Assembly (NCBI RefSeq): GCF_037975245.1
Contig: NC_092576.1
Span: forward strand, 18,158,611 to 18,222,610
Length of the DNA stretch: 64,000 nt
Direction of reading: 5' to 3'
Origin: Apostichopus japonicus
Taxonomy: Eukaryota > Echinodermata > Holothuroidea > Aspidochirotida > Stichopodidae
In this document: positions 13,374 to 23,705 of the stretch, in pieces
How the letters are laid out: the number at the start of each line of letters is the position of its first letter
How positions within the stretch are numbered: the first letter of the stretch is position 1
Notes under the pieces: generated by a model
The model's input: only the letters and a program-made list of their open reading frames with translations
Databases searched by the model: none
Told to the model about the DNA's origin: nothing
Translations under genes and position numbers: made by a program

Positions 13374-14243
13374 GGGTGACAGGACAAAATCCCCCAGACA
13401 AAGTCCCCCTAGGACAAAATCCCCCAGAGCCAAAATCCCCCTGGACAAAATCCACCCAAGCCAAAATCTCCCCAAGCTATAAAAAATCCCATCAATTCTT
13501 TACAAAAATGCGTCATCCCGGTCCCCGGTATCGTCATCCAGTAACGTCATCCGGTACCCTCACCAGTATTTCCATTGGTACTCTCAGTGGTTCCCGGACC
13601 AGTACTCCGACCATACCCCGACCGGTACCTTAATAGTGAGCCTGACAGTTACCCCCACCGGTACTCCTCCCTGACCAGTACCCTGGACTGTACCCCGGCC
13701 GGTACCTCGACCGGTTTCCCAACTGGTATCCTGAAAGGCACCCTGACACATACTCTCTCACGTACCCTTACTAGTACTGGTACAATAAACAGTAATTTGA
13801 CCAGTGCCTTGACCGGTCCCTTAAATGTCACACCATGGAGCTATATCCCATGGCCACACTAACAGGTAGCCTTGCAATTACCCTCAATGAACTCCGGACC
13901 AGTATCCGGACTGGTATCCTGACCAGTACCCTAACCAGTACACTGAGTGGAACCCTGACTGGTAGAGTGACCAGTATGATGACCGGTACCCTGACCAGTC
14001 ACATGACCAGTACCTTAACCGGTACCCTCACAGGTACCCTAACAGGAGCCCTCACAGTTACACTCGCCAGTACCCTCACTAGTACCCTGACCAGTCCCCT
14101 GACCAATCCCCTGAACGGTATCCTAACCAGTGCAATGTCCCATGCCTTGACTGTCACACCTGTGCCATCGCTGGTTGTTGCAGGCAGGCTTTGTATGGGT
14201 CAGTGGGATATTGTCTGGGGGGGGGGGATTTTGTCCTAGAACC
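13374..14243 (+). mobile_element. 870-bp inverted-repeat DNA element with minisatellite core
   Basis: Flanked by an 8-bp direct duplication CCTAAATA (13366-13373 and 14244-14251). The left end reads GGGTGACAGGACAAAATCCC and the right end, on the minus strand, GGTTCTAGGACAAAATCC. Unit C keeps the unfilled site with a single CCTAAATA at 41269-41276. The interior is a GC-rich array of hexamer-multiple repeats around ACCGGTACC/ACCAGTACCCTG. It gives spurious Thr/Leu/Ser-rich frames. There is no transposase, so it is a MITE-like non-autonomous element. An 8-bp duplication suits hAT or related superfamilies. Confidence 0.85.
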
Positions 14244-14414
14244 CCTAAATATCACTCAAAACGGATAATGGTACCAGACGGTACCTGTACGTTGTCTGCT
14301 AGATTCATACGATGTCAAAAGGCTAGAACATGCACTATAATACTGTTATCAGTTGTCAGTAGGTATATACCACACTCATCTCATATCAGTATTTGTTTCT
14401 AATGTCATAACAGG

Positions 14415-14744
14415 CAGTGGCGGAGCGTCCATACAGTTAGGCGGGGGGGGGGGCGGACTCAAATGGGAAGCTGGCGCCCTTTTCAGCTATTCAACACTTT
14501 TTACTTATTCGCGATTATTTACTTTTTTATTGCGCTCTCATCTACCTATTGACATTTGTCACATTTTGCTGGCGATGACACCTATACCTAAATGGTCATT
14601 TCCGGCGATATAGGGAGTATCTTTACTCAAAAGATTTCTGTACGCTCTGCGCCAACCTGTGGTGGCGCTCCGCTTAGATAAAGTCGAAAGCGCCCGTACA
14701 GACCTTTCTCGCCCCTCTGACCAATATCCCTAGCTTCGCCACTG
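14415..14744 (+). mobile_element. Left short element of the composite (MITE-like)
   Basis: Begins CAGTGGCGGAGCGTCC and ends CTTCGCCACTG, giving inverted ends of about 11 bases. The interior (TGGCGCCCTTTTCAGCTATT, TTTCTGTACGCTCTGCGCC) matches the right copy at 16475-16852 but lacks about 40 bases of it. Confidence 0.8.
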
Positions 14745-15790
14745 GCTCCTAATCTTCTTCCCCGTCAATCCGTCTAGTGTCCCCCCCCCCCTTCCCCAAC
14801 CGAACCTCGTATGTTAAAGGAATATCTAATGATTAGGGACACTTATTCTAATGTTAAATCAGCAAAGAGCAAGCAATAATGATTTTATCACTAAGATTTT
14901 CTTTAATTTCTCAGTTACACCGTCATTTAATTTACCACTCAATCTAACACTCCCTGATACTCTTCCATCCCAATGTAGGAAACTTCATCGTTACACGCAG
15001 CACGCAACGATCTTTGTTCTACTTAATTGATCCTTACTGAGTCTTTCAACTTAAAAGCATATTTTTTTCCAAATAGATTAGTGAAAGTTACACAGTCTAA
15101 TAAATTAGAAGCATCTCCTTGTTAAAGAATTGTATTATCGGCGTATAGTCTTCCGATAAGCGAAACTTAGGTTTCAAAGAAATCAATGGGAGCAGGCAGT
15201 AATGATATAAACTTACATATATAGGCTATATATATATATATTTTCAAATCTCTTATTGAACGAATTATCAGCCCCCTGGTTACATCGTCATTTATCATCC
15301 CTCCCCCATCCTGCCCTACCCTTCTTCACCTCACACACTCCGCTCTACAGGGTTAAAAGAAATCAGCGAGAGCAGGCAGTAATGAAATTTACTTACATTA
15401 ATGAATTTTTTAAATCTCATTTAGGACAAATTATTAGGTCGCCATGGTAACATCATTTACCCCCCCCCATTCTCCCCTTCCCTTCCTTACAATCACCGCT
15501 TCTCTTACACCTAATATATGAGATATCCTCGCAAAGCGTGATGAACTAGGTCCCTCATTTATCTAATGCGTGGAAGGAACTCGAAACTTTCTTCCTTATC
15601 CGCCTATTCCAAGCTTTCTCCAAGAAAAGAGTTACAGTACATATTACCCAGATTTTTAAAAATAGCCTCCCTCCTCATAAAACGTGATGATCTATGTCTC
15701 TCATTAATCTAAAGCATGGATGAACTACCAACTTTAAGCATATAACAAAGTTTTTTCCACAAAAGAGCTACGGAACCTACTACACACAAA

Positions 15791-16024
15791 TTATGTAAAT
15801 GTCACTAAACGGCATCCGTAGGGACATCGTTTTTTGGTCCACATTTGAGTTTCCATCATATCTTTAATCTGCTTTTCATACATATCTTTTATTGTGATTG
15901 TTATGATAACCACATCTAAGGACTTTTGAGTCGTATTATTGTATCCAGTGGAATTGTCTCGCTGAGATATAAAAGGATAAATTTTCCGTACGTTTTCACG
16001 GTAGGCCCCTCTGTTCAAGGTCAA
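15791..16024 (-). pseudogene. Open frame resembling part of a Cys-loop receptor ligand-binding domain
   Basis: A 77-codon frame inside the cargo of the composite element. The central part reads LDVVIITITIKDMYEKQIKD and then MMETQMWTKKR. In Cys-loop (pentameric ligand-gated) channels the N-terminal domain has V.V...L..I...DEK.Q...T..W....W at this spacing, preceded by Y.....P as in this frame (YPFISQRDNSTGYNN). This is a pattern match by eye. No Cys-loop or membrane segment is present, so at most one or two exons were captured. The unit B copy (55206-55439) is also open, with two amino-acid changes (Y to H, I to N). It could be a chance frame. Confidence 0.35.
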
Positions 16025-16474
16025 TGCACGACTATAACATTAGGTCCACTAAGTGCGGATATTGGTCTCCATTTGCCACTATTGCAGTAAACCCAACCGA
16101 GCAACGTGTCTACGGTGTCTCTTAAAAGACAATATTATTAACAAATTCGAAAAGAATTTTTAATCTCTTTGGTGTCATTTTAAAAGTATTTCTGATAACA
16201 TTACGTACAGAATTCTTTTATATGAGAAAGGTACATATGAGAAACATGACAATGACCGTGATAAAACCAATTTCAAGATTACTAGCGATCAATTCGCTCA
16301 ATTTGTTTCAAAAAATGATTGAAAAGTGATATGAATTCCTCCTCATTCATTCTTTTTATCTGAGCATGTTGAACGCTTGTGATAACATGTCATTACGAAT
16401 CATTGCAGACGCTCACCCAAACCGTTAAAAAATACCCTCCCTCTCCCCCTTCTCTTCCTACACTGAGCTCCCAA

Positions 16475-16852
16475 CAGTGACGGAGCGTCAATACAGTCAG
16501 GGGGCGGATGCCCCCCCCCCCCTCAACGGACTAATATGGACTGCTGGCGCCCTTTTCAGCTATTGATCACTTTTTTTACTTATTCGCGAGTATTGACTTT
16601 TTTTATGGCGCTCTCATCTACCTATTGACATTTGTCACATTTTGTTGGCGATAACACCTATTTATTCTTCGTTTATCTGCAAATTAGCAAGGCCCGGAAA
16701 GGGTCATTTCCGGCCATATAGGGAGTATCTTTACTCAAAAGATTTCTGTACGCTCTGCGCCAACCTGTGGTGGCGCTCCGCTTAGATAAAGTCGAAAGCG
16801 CCCATACAGACCATTCTCACCCCCTCTTACCAATACCCCTAGCTCCGCCACG
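16475..16852 (+). mobile_element. Right short element of the composite (MITE-like)
   Basis: Begins CAGTGACGGAGCGTC and ends CTAGCTCCGCCACG next to the outer target duplication ATAACAGG. It is the fuller of the two copies, with an extra stretch around ATCTGCAAATTAGCAAGGCC. Confidence 0.8.
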
Positions 16853-16860
16853 ATAACAGG

Positions 16861-19405
16861 AGTGACTTTCCATATGTTATTGATAGGAAATTGCAGGAAT
16901 TATTGGAATCCTCAATGAAAACTATACGTAGGTAGTCTTGTTTGCGTGGGGATTGAGTTGTGTAGGTGTTACACAAAAATGTAGATATGCTTTCTTTATT
17001 CTTGTGGAAAGCCGCTTTCACTTTGATATCAGATAAACCTGTGGTACATGCAGTGACGTAGCCAGGATTGGTCCAGTGGAGGGGGTGGGCGCTTGGGGGG
17101 GGGGCTTGAACAATTCCTGGGAGGGCGTCTTGTTACTACCTGAGTGGAGTGCCACCATATGGGTTGGCGCTCAGCATACGGGAAATTTTCAGCTATAAAG
17201 ACCTCCTAGATCGTTGGAAATAACACTTCCCAGGCCTTGTAAGCTGCTCTAAAGTTTCACAGCATCCTTTATTTTGAGATCCCCATGTCTTGATATGGTC
17301 ATCAAATAGTTTAGAGAAATAGAAGAAAAAAGACAATCTGGTAAGTTGCTTTGAAATATCATGACATATCTCGGCCTATGCGCTATGTCACGTCAGGTTT
17401 TTCAGCAACTATAGCCTACTGCCGGTCCGCGGTCGAAGGGTCGTCCATGAGTGGTCATCATGGAGATTTGATACCATGCAGACCAATGAATGATATATTT
17501 TTCGCACAGTCTTGCAAGGTTGAAAGAAATGGCTCCTTACATAGTTGGCATGATTCAAATTCATCTAGTGCAAATTCATCCAGATGCAAATTCATCAATA
17601 TATTTGGTCGAGAACTTGCTAGAACAGTAAGCTGTCTGAATTAGCATCTTCAGATCGAATATGGGTTTGCTGAGTTAGGGAGCAATATGTTCGAAGTACA
17701 AGGACCAACCAATGAACACAATTTTAACATAAGAGGCAGAGATAAGACACTTTAGCAGAAATCATTATGTCTTCTTTCTGTTTATTACTGATAAATGCAA
17801 ATATTTTCATTAAAAATCAATATGAAATTTCATGTTACTTTCAGAAATATATGAACAAAGCAACTTCAACAACTTCAGCTCATTCACATTCATGCTATCA
17901 GCTAGAAAATTCACCATGATGCACATTTTCTATGAGGCATTGATGTGAATACCACTGACATAACTTGTGCTATTCAAATGGATAAAGGGCTTGGTCAAGT
18001 CATGAATAAGGCTCTGCCCCATATATTGCACATGTACAAAAAGGGTTACTGCTGTACATGCAATACTTTTTTGATGGGGAGAGGGGGGGGAGATGTGGTA
18101 ACATGTTGAAAAGACCACATCTTTTAATTTGTCATTTTTCTTTTGAACATATGCAAATGCTAGAAATGAAAGCACTTGGAAATTTCTTAAAGAGATAGGC
18201 AGTTGTTGCCCTTGCACTGCTTTGAAGTCTGCACCACTGTAAATATTGTTGAAGGAGTGGAGTTCTGCGAATCTTTTGATAGTCAAGTAATAAATTTTTC
18301 TTTCACTGTTTGTTAAACAGCTCCTAGCAGTAATATGCATTTGCACGACATTGTATCTGAGGTTCATTATGTAACCGGTGTTTTCTACATACATTCAAAT
18401 TAAAAACCAATGTTAAACTTGTTCACCTGCAATGGTCTAAATTCAGAAAGTACATCAATATCATAACTCTTTTGCATGTTGTATAACAGTACTGAATTTG
18501 AAGTGGATTATATTTATCAATGAATATAGCAATGTTTTGGGTAAAAGCAATTAAAGCATCCACTTGAACTTCATGTTTTCCTTGCATTGTTTGCTACTTC
18601 CTCCTATCTAGATTCGAAAGGGACATATAGATAAATGCTCAATACCTCAAACAACATTATTTAACCTTGTTTCCCACAAAAAATGTTCTGTCCCAGTTTC
18701 TGTAAACTACTCGGGATAAATGGAGGGGTGGGGGGGGGGGTGTTGGACAGGTTGGGAAACTAAATATTTGACAGATGTTGTATTTGACAATAAAATTCAC
18801 CTTCCCAAGGAAGTAATACAGTTCTTTAAGTGGCATTTTATGAAGGACCTACAGTATGTAACGATAGCAGAATTGGTTGCCTCCTGCTGAAATGTCCAAT
18901 AAAGACTTGCAGTATTGGAATGTTCATCAGATTCCTCATTTATAGAAACATCTGTGCTTATTGAAACTTTCCTAGGATGTTGCCAACAAGATGCAGTTGA
19001 AGTCTACTGTACCTTGTTGTCAAAGGTGGAGCTCACAAAAAGTCCTATCAACTAGTCTTATTCAAGCAGTGGCAACATATGGGAAAAAAGAAAAGCAAAA
19101 TATGGTACAATTTTGTTAATATTATTTTGAACTATTTATCCCAACACCCTATCCTCCTTTTAAGACTTTTGCAAGCTTGTAAACCAGTTACAGCACTCAT
19201 GCAACATGATATGACAAAGGTTCATTGCCAGAGCATGAAACTAGCAATTTGGAGTAAATTTGTTAAAAGAATGATGAAGTTAATACACTGAAATATTGAA
19301 TGGGGCTCAAAAGAGCTTAAGAAGTCTTTTGAGGTACATTACTTGTTCTGATAAATATATTAATTGCCCTAAGATTCAGCTATTAAAGCAGCTACTAGTC
19401 AGATA
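16861..19405. other. Unit A middle: no gene recognised
   Basis: A possible truncated element end (CAGTGACGTAGCCAGG) lies at 17050, with no matching far end. The sequence is present in B, and from about 17495 also in C. A 155-codon minus frame at 17930-18394 (containing AELHSFNNIYSGADFKAVQG) is broken in B by a G-run and split in C, so I do not call it a gene. A G-run lies near 18725. Confidence 0.5.
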
Positions 19406-19413
19406 CTAGATAG

Positions 19414-20630
19414 TAGTGTTTGCACGGGTTATCCGGGTACCCGGGTACCCGCCCGACGTAATACTACCCGGTTCCTAATTTATTACCCGAATCCTAAGCA
19501 AAGTGTGATTTAAAAAAAAAAAAAAAAAATGGGCAAACCGACGGTTAGGCAGATTTCCCATTGACTTAGTGTGGTGTTAGGCTGCAATGTGGTAGAAGAT
19601 AACAGCAATAACGAAGGGGCCCGTTCGACGCGATACTACCCGGTTCCTAATTTATTACCCGAATCACAGGCCTACTCAAAGTGTGATTGTTTGAAAAAAA
19701 AAATGCAAGCCGATGGTTAGGCTGATTTCCCAAAGACTTAGTGTGTTGTTAAGCTACCATGTGTTCGAAGATAACAACAATAACGAAAGCTTTCGATAGA
19801 TATCTTATAACTGCGTCACAATTTCAGCTAATAAACAGATGGCTAGGCTAGACTGCCCCCATTGACACAATGTGGTGTTAGGCAACCATGTGGTCGAACG
19901 TAACAGCAATTACGAAAGTATTCCATGGATGTCTTATAACTGCGTCACATCTCCAGCAAATAAACAGATGGTTAGGCTTAGCTAGATTTCTCATTGACTT
20001 AGTGTGGTGTTAGGCTACCATGTGGAAGAAATTATTATTTATTCATTCGTTTATTTCAAAGAAGGAAAGGCTGACAAGGAATTTTACGCGATGTTTATGG
20101 ATTATAGACGGGATAACTAAAAAATAGTAATCGCAAGTGGCTTTTTACTAATCGTTTATTCCAAATGCGATCAAATTGCGCGAATCGCGCAATCTCGCGG
20201 CTAATGAGAACCCTGGGCCTGCATAATAGATAGTAGTAGTATTAAAAACTGTTTAAGAGCTAAATTGGATATCTATATGGTTTGATCCAATAGACTTGCA
20301 CGAGCTAGCATAAGCAGCGGCGGCAGTGCGATGTAAGTAGTAATGCTAATTTTATAATTAAATAATTTATTTATTAACAAGTTAATGAAAGAAACAGAAG
20401 CAAATAAAAATTATTGAGGGAGGTTTTATACCTTATCTTACACCTACGTATTTGAACATGAAAACATTGTCAGTAGAAAATATAATGCATTTATTACAGC
20501 ATCCAATATGTAATTTCTTGAAAATCGTGATACACGAGGGTAAACAAATTTTTTTCCGGGTACCCGGATACCCGACGGGTAACGGCCCTCGGGTACCCGG
20601 TTCCCGATTTTTGGACCCGTGTAAACACTA
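19414..20630 (+). mobile_element. 1217-bp non-autonomous hAT-like element, unit A only
   Basis: The 8-bp duplication CTAGATAG flanks it (19406-19413 and 20631-20638). The left end TAGTGTTTGCACGGGT and the right end on the minus strand TAGTGTTTACACGGGT are inverted repeats, followed on both sides by CGGGTACCCG motifs. Unit B has the exact pre-insertion site at about 58843 (CAGATA, one CTAGATAG, TATGGG), and C also lacks it. The interior holds about four degenerate repeats of the GTTAGGCT...GACTTAGTGTGGTGTTAGGC type, 120-160 bp each. There is no transposase frame. hAT elements are known for 8-bp duplications and short imperfect ends. Confidence 0.9.
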
Positions 20631-20638
20631 CTAGATAG

Positions 20639-21407
20639 TATGGGATCATGAAGGTTTTCAGATTTTACCTATATTGGCCTCAAATAACCTTTGACTTGGC
20701 TAAGAGCACTCAGCACATGATACACCTGCATACAAACTTCCATTCATCATTCCAATATTGAACTATCATGTTAACATGGCTTTCAGTTTCAGATATCTAG
20801 TTATCTCACATGGGCTTCTGCTATACTGTTTATAGAATAGTACTCAATGTCAGAAACCTATATGCACTACATATGGCTACCAACTTTTCCTTGTTGAGTT
20901 AGATGCTCTATGTTACTCTACTGACCTTGAGTAGCCTTTGACCCTCAATGAAGCCAACACCTACTGAAAATTCCAGTATAAATATAAAATTAATGAAATG
21001 ATTCAGAAAATACTTTAACAGAAAGGAAAACTATTATAAACACTTCTGTTCATACTGACCTCAGCATAAACAATTTAGAGACCAAGAACATATGGTATAA
21101 TAACTATTAGCTAACATTTCTTCCCTCTACTCTGCAATTTTGAGAGAACAATGAGCAAAATTGATACTGGCAAATGTAACATGGCAACAATAACAATAAT
21201 TCACAAATGATGATGACATCAGAAAAAGTAGCAACCATGACAATGATGATGATTTGAAAATCTTAATGAGCAATCCTAAATGTAACTAGAATTTCACTTT
21301 TAGTAGAGCAGGGTTCTCACAAGCACGTTCTAACCTGGCGGTGGTCGTGGTTTGAATATGATTTTGCCTCTCCCTGCATGGTTTGAAACTTGAGCGCCCG
21401 GGCTGAA
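20639..21407. other. Unit A: no recognised feature
   Basis: Collinear with units B and C. AT-rich, no frame or repeat of note. Confidence 0.5.
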
Positions 21408-22745
21408 CATTTATGAACCAGGAAAAGCTTGCTGCCACTTATCTGGTCCGAAAAAATTATAGCATGAGGTAAATTTCCTCCTGGGTGCATAATAATCATA
21501 ACAGTTCAAGAATTTTTACCAAAGGTGATCATATTTGAATATCTGGAGTCGGCTCGGACTTGAAGGGTCTTGGATTTGGCTCATACCAAGTGGGCTCGGA
21601 CTTGGCTCAGACTCTGGCTAATTGGACTCGACTACAGCTCTGCCATAAATATAAAAAGATAATGGATTGTTAATAATTTATTATATGATGTTGAGAAGGT
21701 AGAGACTTAGAAAGTTAACTCCTAAATGTAATGGATAGCATTAAACTCTTCGTTTCACTAACAAAAGGATTCTCAAATACAGTACTAGCAACATTACTGC
21801 TAAAATAATGGATCACCAATACGATGCAGTGAGAAAAGGGAGTTTAATAAAGAGCATCCCTCAATGTAATGACTAGGATAAAACTCTTAGTTTCACTAAC
21901 AAAAGGATACCACATGCAGTACCAACAAGAGGGATGCCCATTATATCGAGGGTCCACTAGACTTGCTAGACCCAACACCCCCATTGTGGGAAGCATTATT
22001 GAGCGTCTAGTTAGCATTTATTGGGTAACTGAAGTATTGAAGGACCTTAGTGTCTCCCCTCCCAGTAGTTTTATAACATTTATGAACCAGGAAGAGCTTG
22101 CTGTCACTTATCTGGTCCGAAAAAATTATAGCATGAGGTAAATTTCCTCCTGGGAGCATATAATTATCATAACAGTTCAAGAATTTTTACCAAAGGTGAT
22201 CTTTGGTGTCTGGAGTCAGCTCGGACTTGAGGGGTCTTGTATTTGGCTCAGACAAGATGGACTCGGACTTGGATCGGGCTCTGGCTAATTGGACTCGACT
22301 ACAGCTCTGCCATAAATATAAAGAGATAATGGATTGTTAATAATTTATCATATGATGTTGTGAAGGTAGACACTTAGAGAGTACTCCTAAATGTAATGGA
22401 TAGCATTAAACTCTTCGTTTCACTAGCAAAAGGATTCTCAAATACAGTACTAGCAACATTACAACTAGAATAGTTGATTACCAATACGCTGCAGTGAAGT
22501 AAAGGAGTTTAGTAAAGAGCATCCCTCAATGTAATGACTAGGATGAAACTCTTAGTTTCACTAACAAAAGTATACCACATGCAGTACCAACATGGGGGGG
22601 GGGGAGGATGCCCATTACATTGAGGGTCCACTAGACTTAAGGTTTGCTAGACCCAACATCCCCATTGTGGGAAGCATTATTGAGCATCTAGTTAGCATTA
22701 ATTGGGTAACTGAAGTATTAAAAGACCTTGGTGTCTCCCCTCCCA
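21408..22745 (+). repeat. 669-bp tandem duplication (two copies)
   Basis: CATTTATGAACCAGG starts at 21408 and again at 22077, and the following GCTTGCTG, CACTTATCTGGTCCG and AATTTCCTCCTGGG blocks recur in order. Within each copy, shorter units around CTCTTCGTTTCACTAACAAA repeat (near 21745, 21885, 22410, 22550). Unit B has the same pair, period 669 (59607, 60276). Unit C has a single copy (near 44874). Confidence 0.85.
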
Positions 22746-22900
22746 GCAGTATAACAACTGGAATAATGGATTGGTGAAACAATGTTTTATTTGATACAGT
22801 GAAGTAAGGGAGTTACATGAATAATAGTTAATGCAATGAATATGATTAAAATCTTTGTTTTACTAACGAAAATTATTCTCAAATACAGCAACATAAGAAT

Positions 22901-23383
22901 TTGTATAAATGGATTATTAATAATGAATTTTATGATGCTGTGAAGGAAGAAAATTCATTAACAAATTTTAATTTGTATGCTGCATGTCATATACCTGTCC
23001 AGAAACTAAAAAGAAAAATTCAAACTCATAGAATGCACCGTACCTGGCTCCAAGCAATGACATATAAATCTAGTCCTCATTGTATCTACAGAAGTTGTTT
23101 GTCCAATTTTAATCGAAAGCCTTTCCTTTCATTGAAAATTTTGATCTTCAGTAAAAATATTCTTCTGTCTGCAGATTTTATTGATGACAGTACTTCCTTC
23201 TCTTGTGGAGAAATTCCATCAGCTCTCGTTAACCTACAACGAACCAAAACAACATTTCAATCATATGTCAAAGTTTCACTGAAGTACATTCCATGTAAAT
23301 ATTTTTTTAAAGCCTCACATTTTGATATTGACATTGTTGCAAAAGGTACAAATAAACACATCATAATCAAGGTTAAAATGTGA
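22901..23383 (+). other. 161-codon open frame, unproven
   Basis: Product begins MYKWIINNEFYDAVKEE and is basic, with no recognised family. In unit B the corresponding frame (61095-61436) stops early, because a base change makes TGA where A has CGA, followed by a 2-base deletion. In C it is degraded. This argues against a maintained gene. Confidence 0.15.
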
Positions 23384-23387
23384 TGGT

Positions 23388-23705
23388 GTGTTAACACCTC
23401 AAGTCTTTGCTTCACAATCCTACCTACAATTCATTCCAGCCTGCCAGATGGCAGATTTACAGTACATTTGGTTTTCAAAGACTACACATAAAGTCATTTC
23501 AATTCTGATAACATTCTATGATGGTGGAAGTAGCAAAGTAAAACAAAAGGTTTGGCAGTGGACTTGGTGGGAAGTGGAAAGTCTTTCTTACATTACTTTG
23601 TTAGCCGTTGCCTTAGATCGTTTACAGTTTTTGAAAATAAACAGCAAATTTTCATCACCTTTGTTCGTGTTGAAACTTAGTACAGTAAATTTATATTATG
23701 TATAG
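23388..23705 (+). other. 105-codon open frame, unproven
   Basis: Open in both A and B (61581-61898), with several amino-acid differences (for example I to R, K to N, V to E). No motif is recognised. Probably chance. Confidence 0.12.

Larger units (their letters stand above)
14415..16852 (+). mobile_element. 2.4-kb composite hAT-like element (copy in unit A)
   Basis: Flanked by the 8-bp duplication ATAACAGG (14407-14414 and 16853-16860). Unit C has the empty site GTAACAGG (41432-41439) followed by the same downstream sequence. Each outer end belongs to a short element with ends CAGTGGCGGAGCG and CTCCGCCAC(TG), at 14415-14744 and 16475-16852 in the same orientation. The 1.73 kb between them begins with GCTCCTAA (GCTCCCAA in unit B) and ends with GCTCCCAA. 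The whole seems to have moved as one piece. The cargo includes degenerate repeats of about 180 bp (15160-15440) and a minus-strand open frame at 15791-16024. Confidence 0.8.

Noticed and set aside
13376-14239. Thr/Leu/Ser-rich repeat proteins, superficially antifreeze- or mucin-like (also 52903-53618)
   Set aside because: They come from the hexamer-based minisatellite inside a MITE-like element, open on both strands, with no gene signals.
17050-17110. Another complete inverted-repeat element starting CAGTGACGTAGCCAGG
   Set aside because: No matching far end or target duplication could be found; at most a truncated end.
17930-18394. 155-codon minus-strand frame as a gene
   Set aside because: Broken in unit B by a length change in a G-run and split in unit C; no motif or splice support.
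22901-23383. 161-codon plus-strand frame as a gene
   Set aside because: Premature stop and a 2-base deletion in unit B, degraded in C, no recognisable domain.
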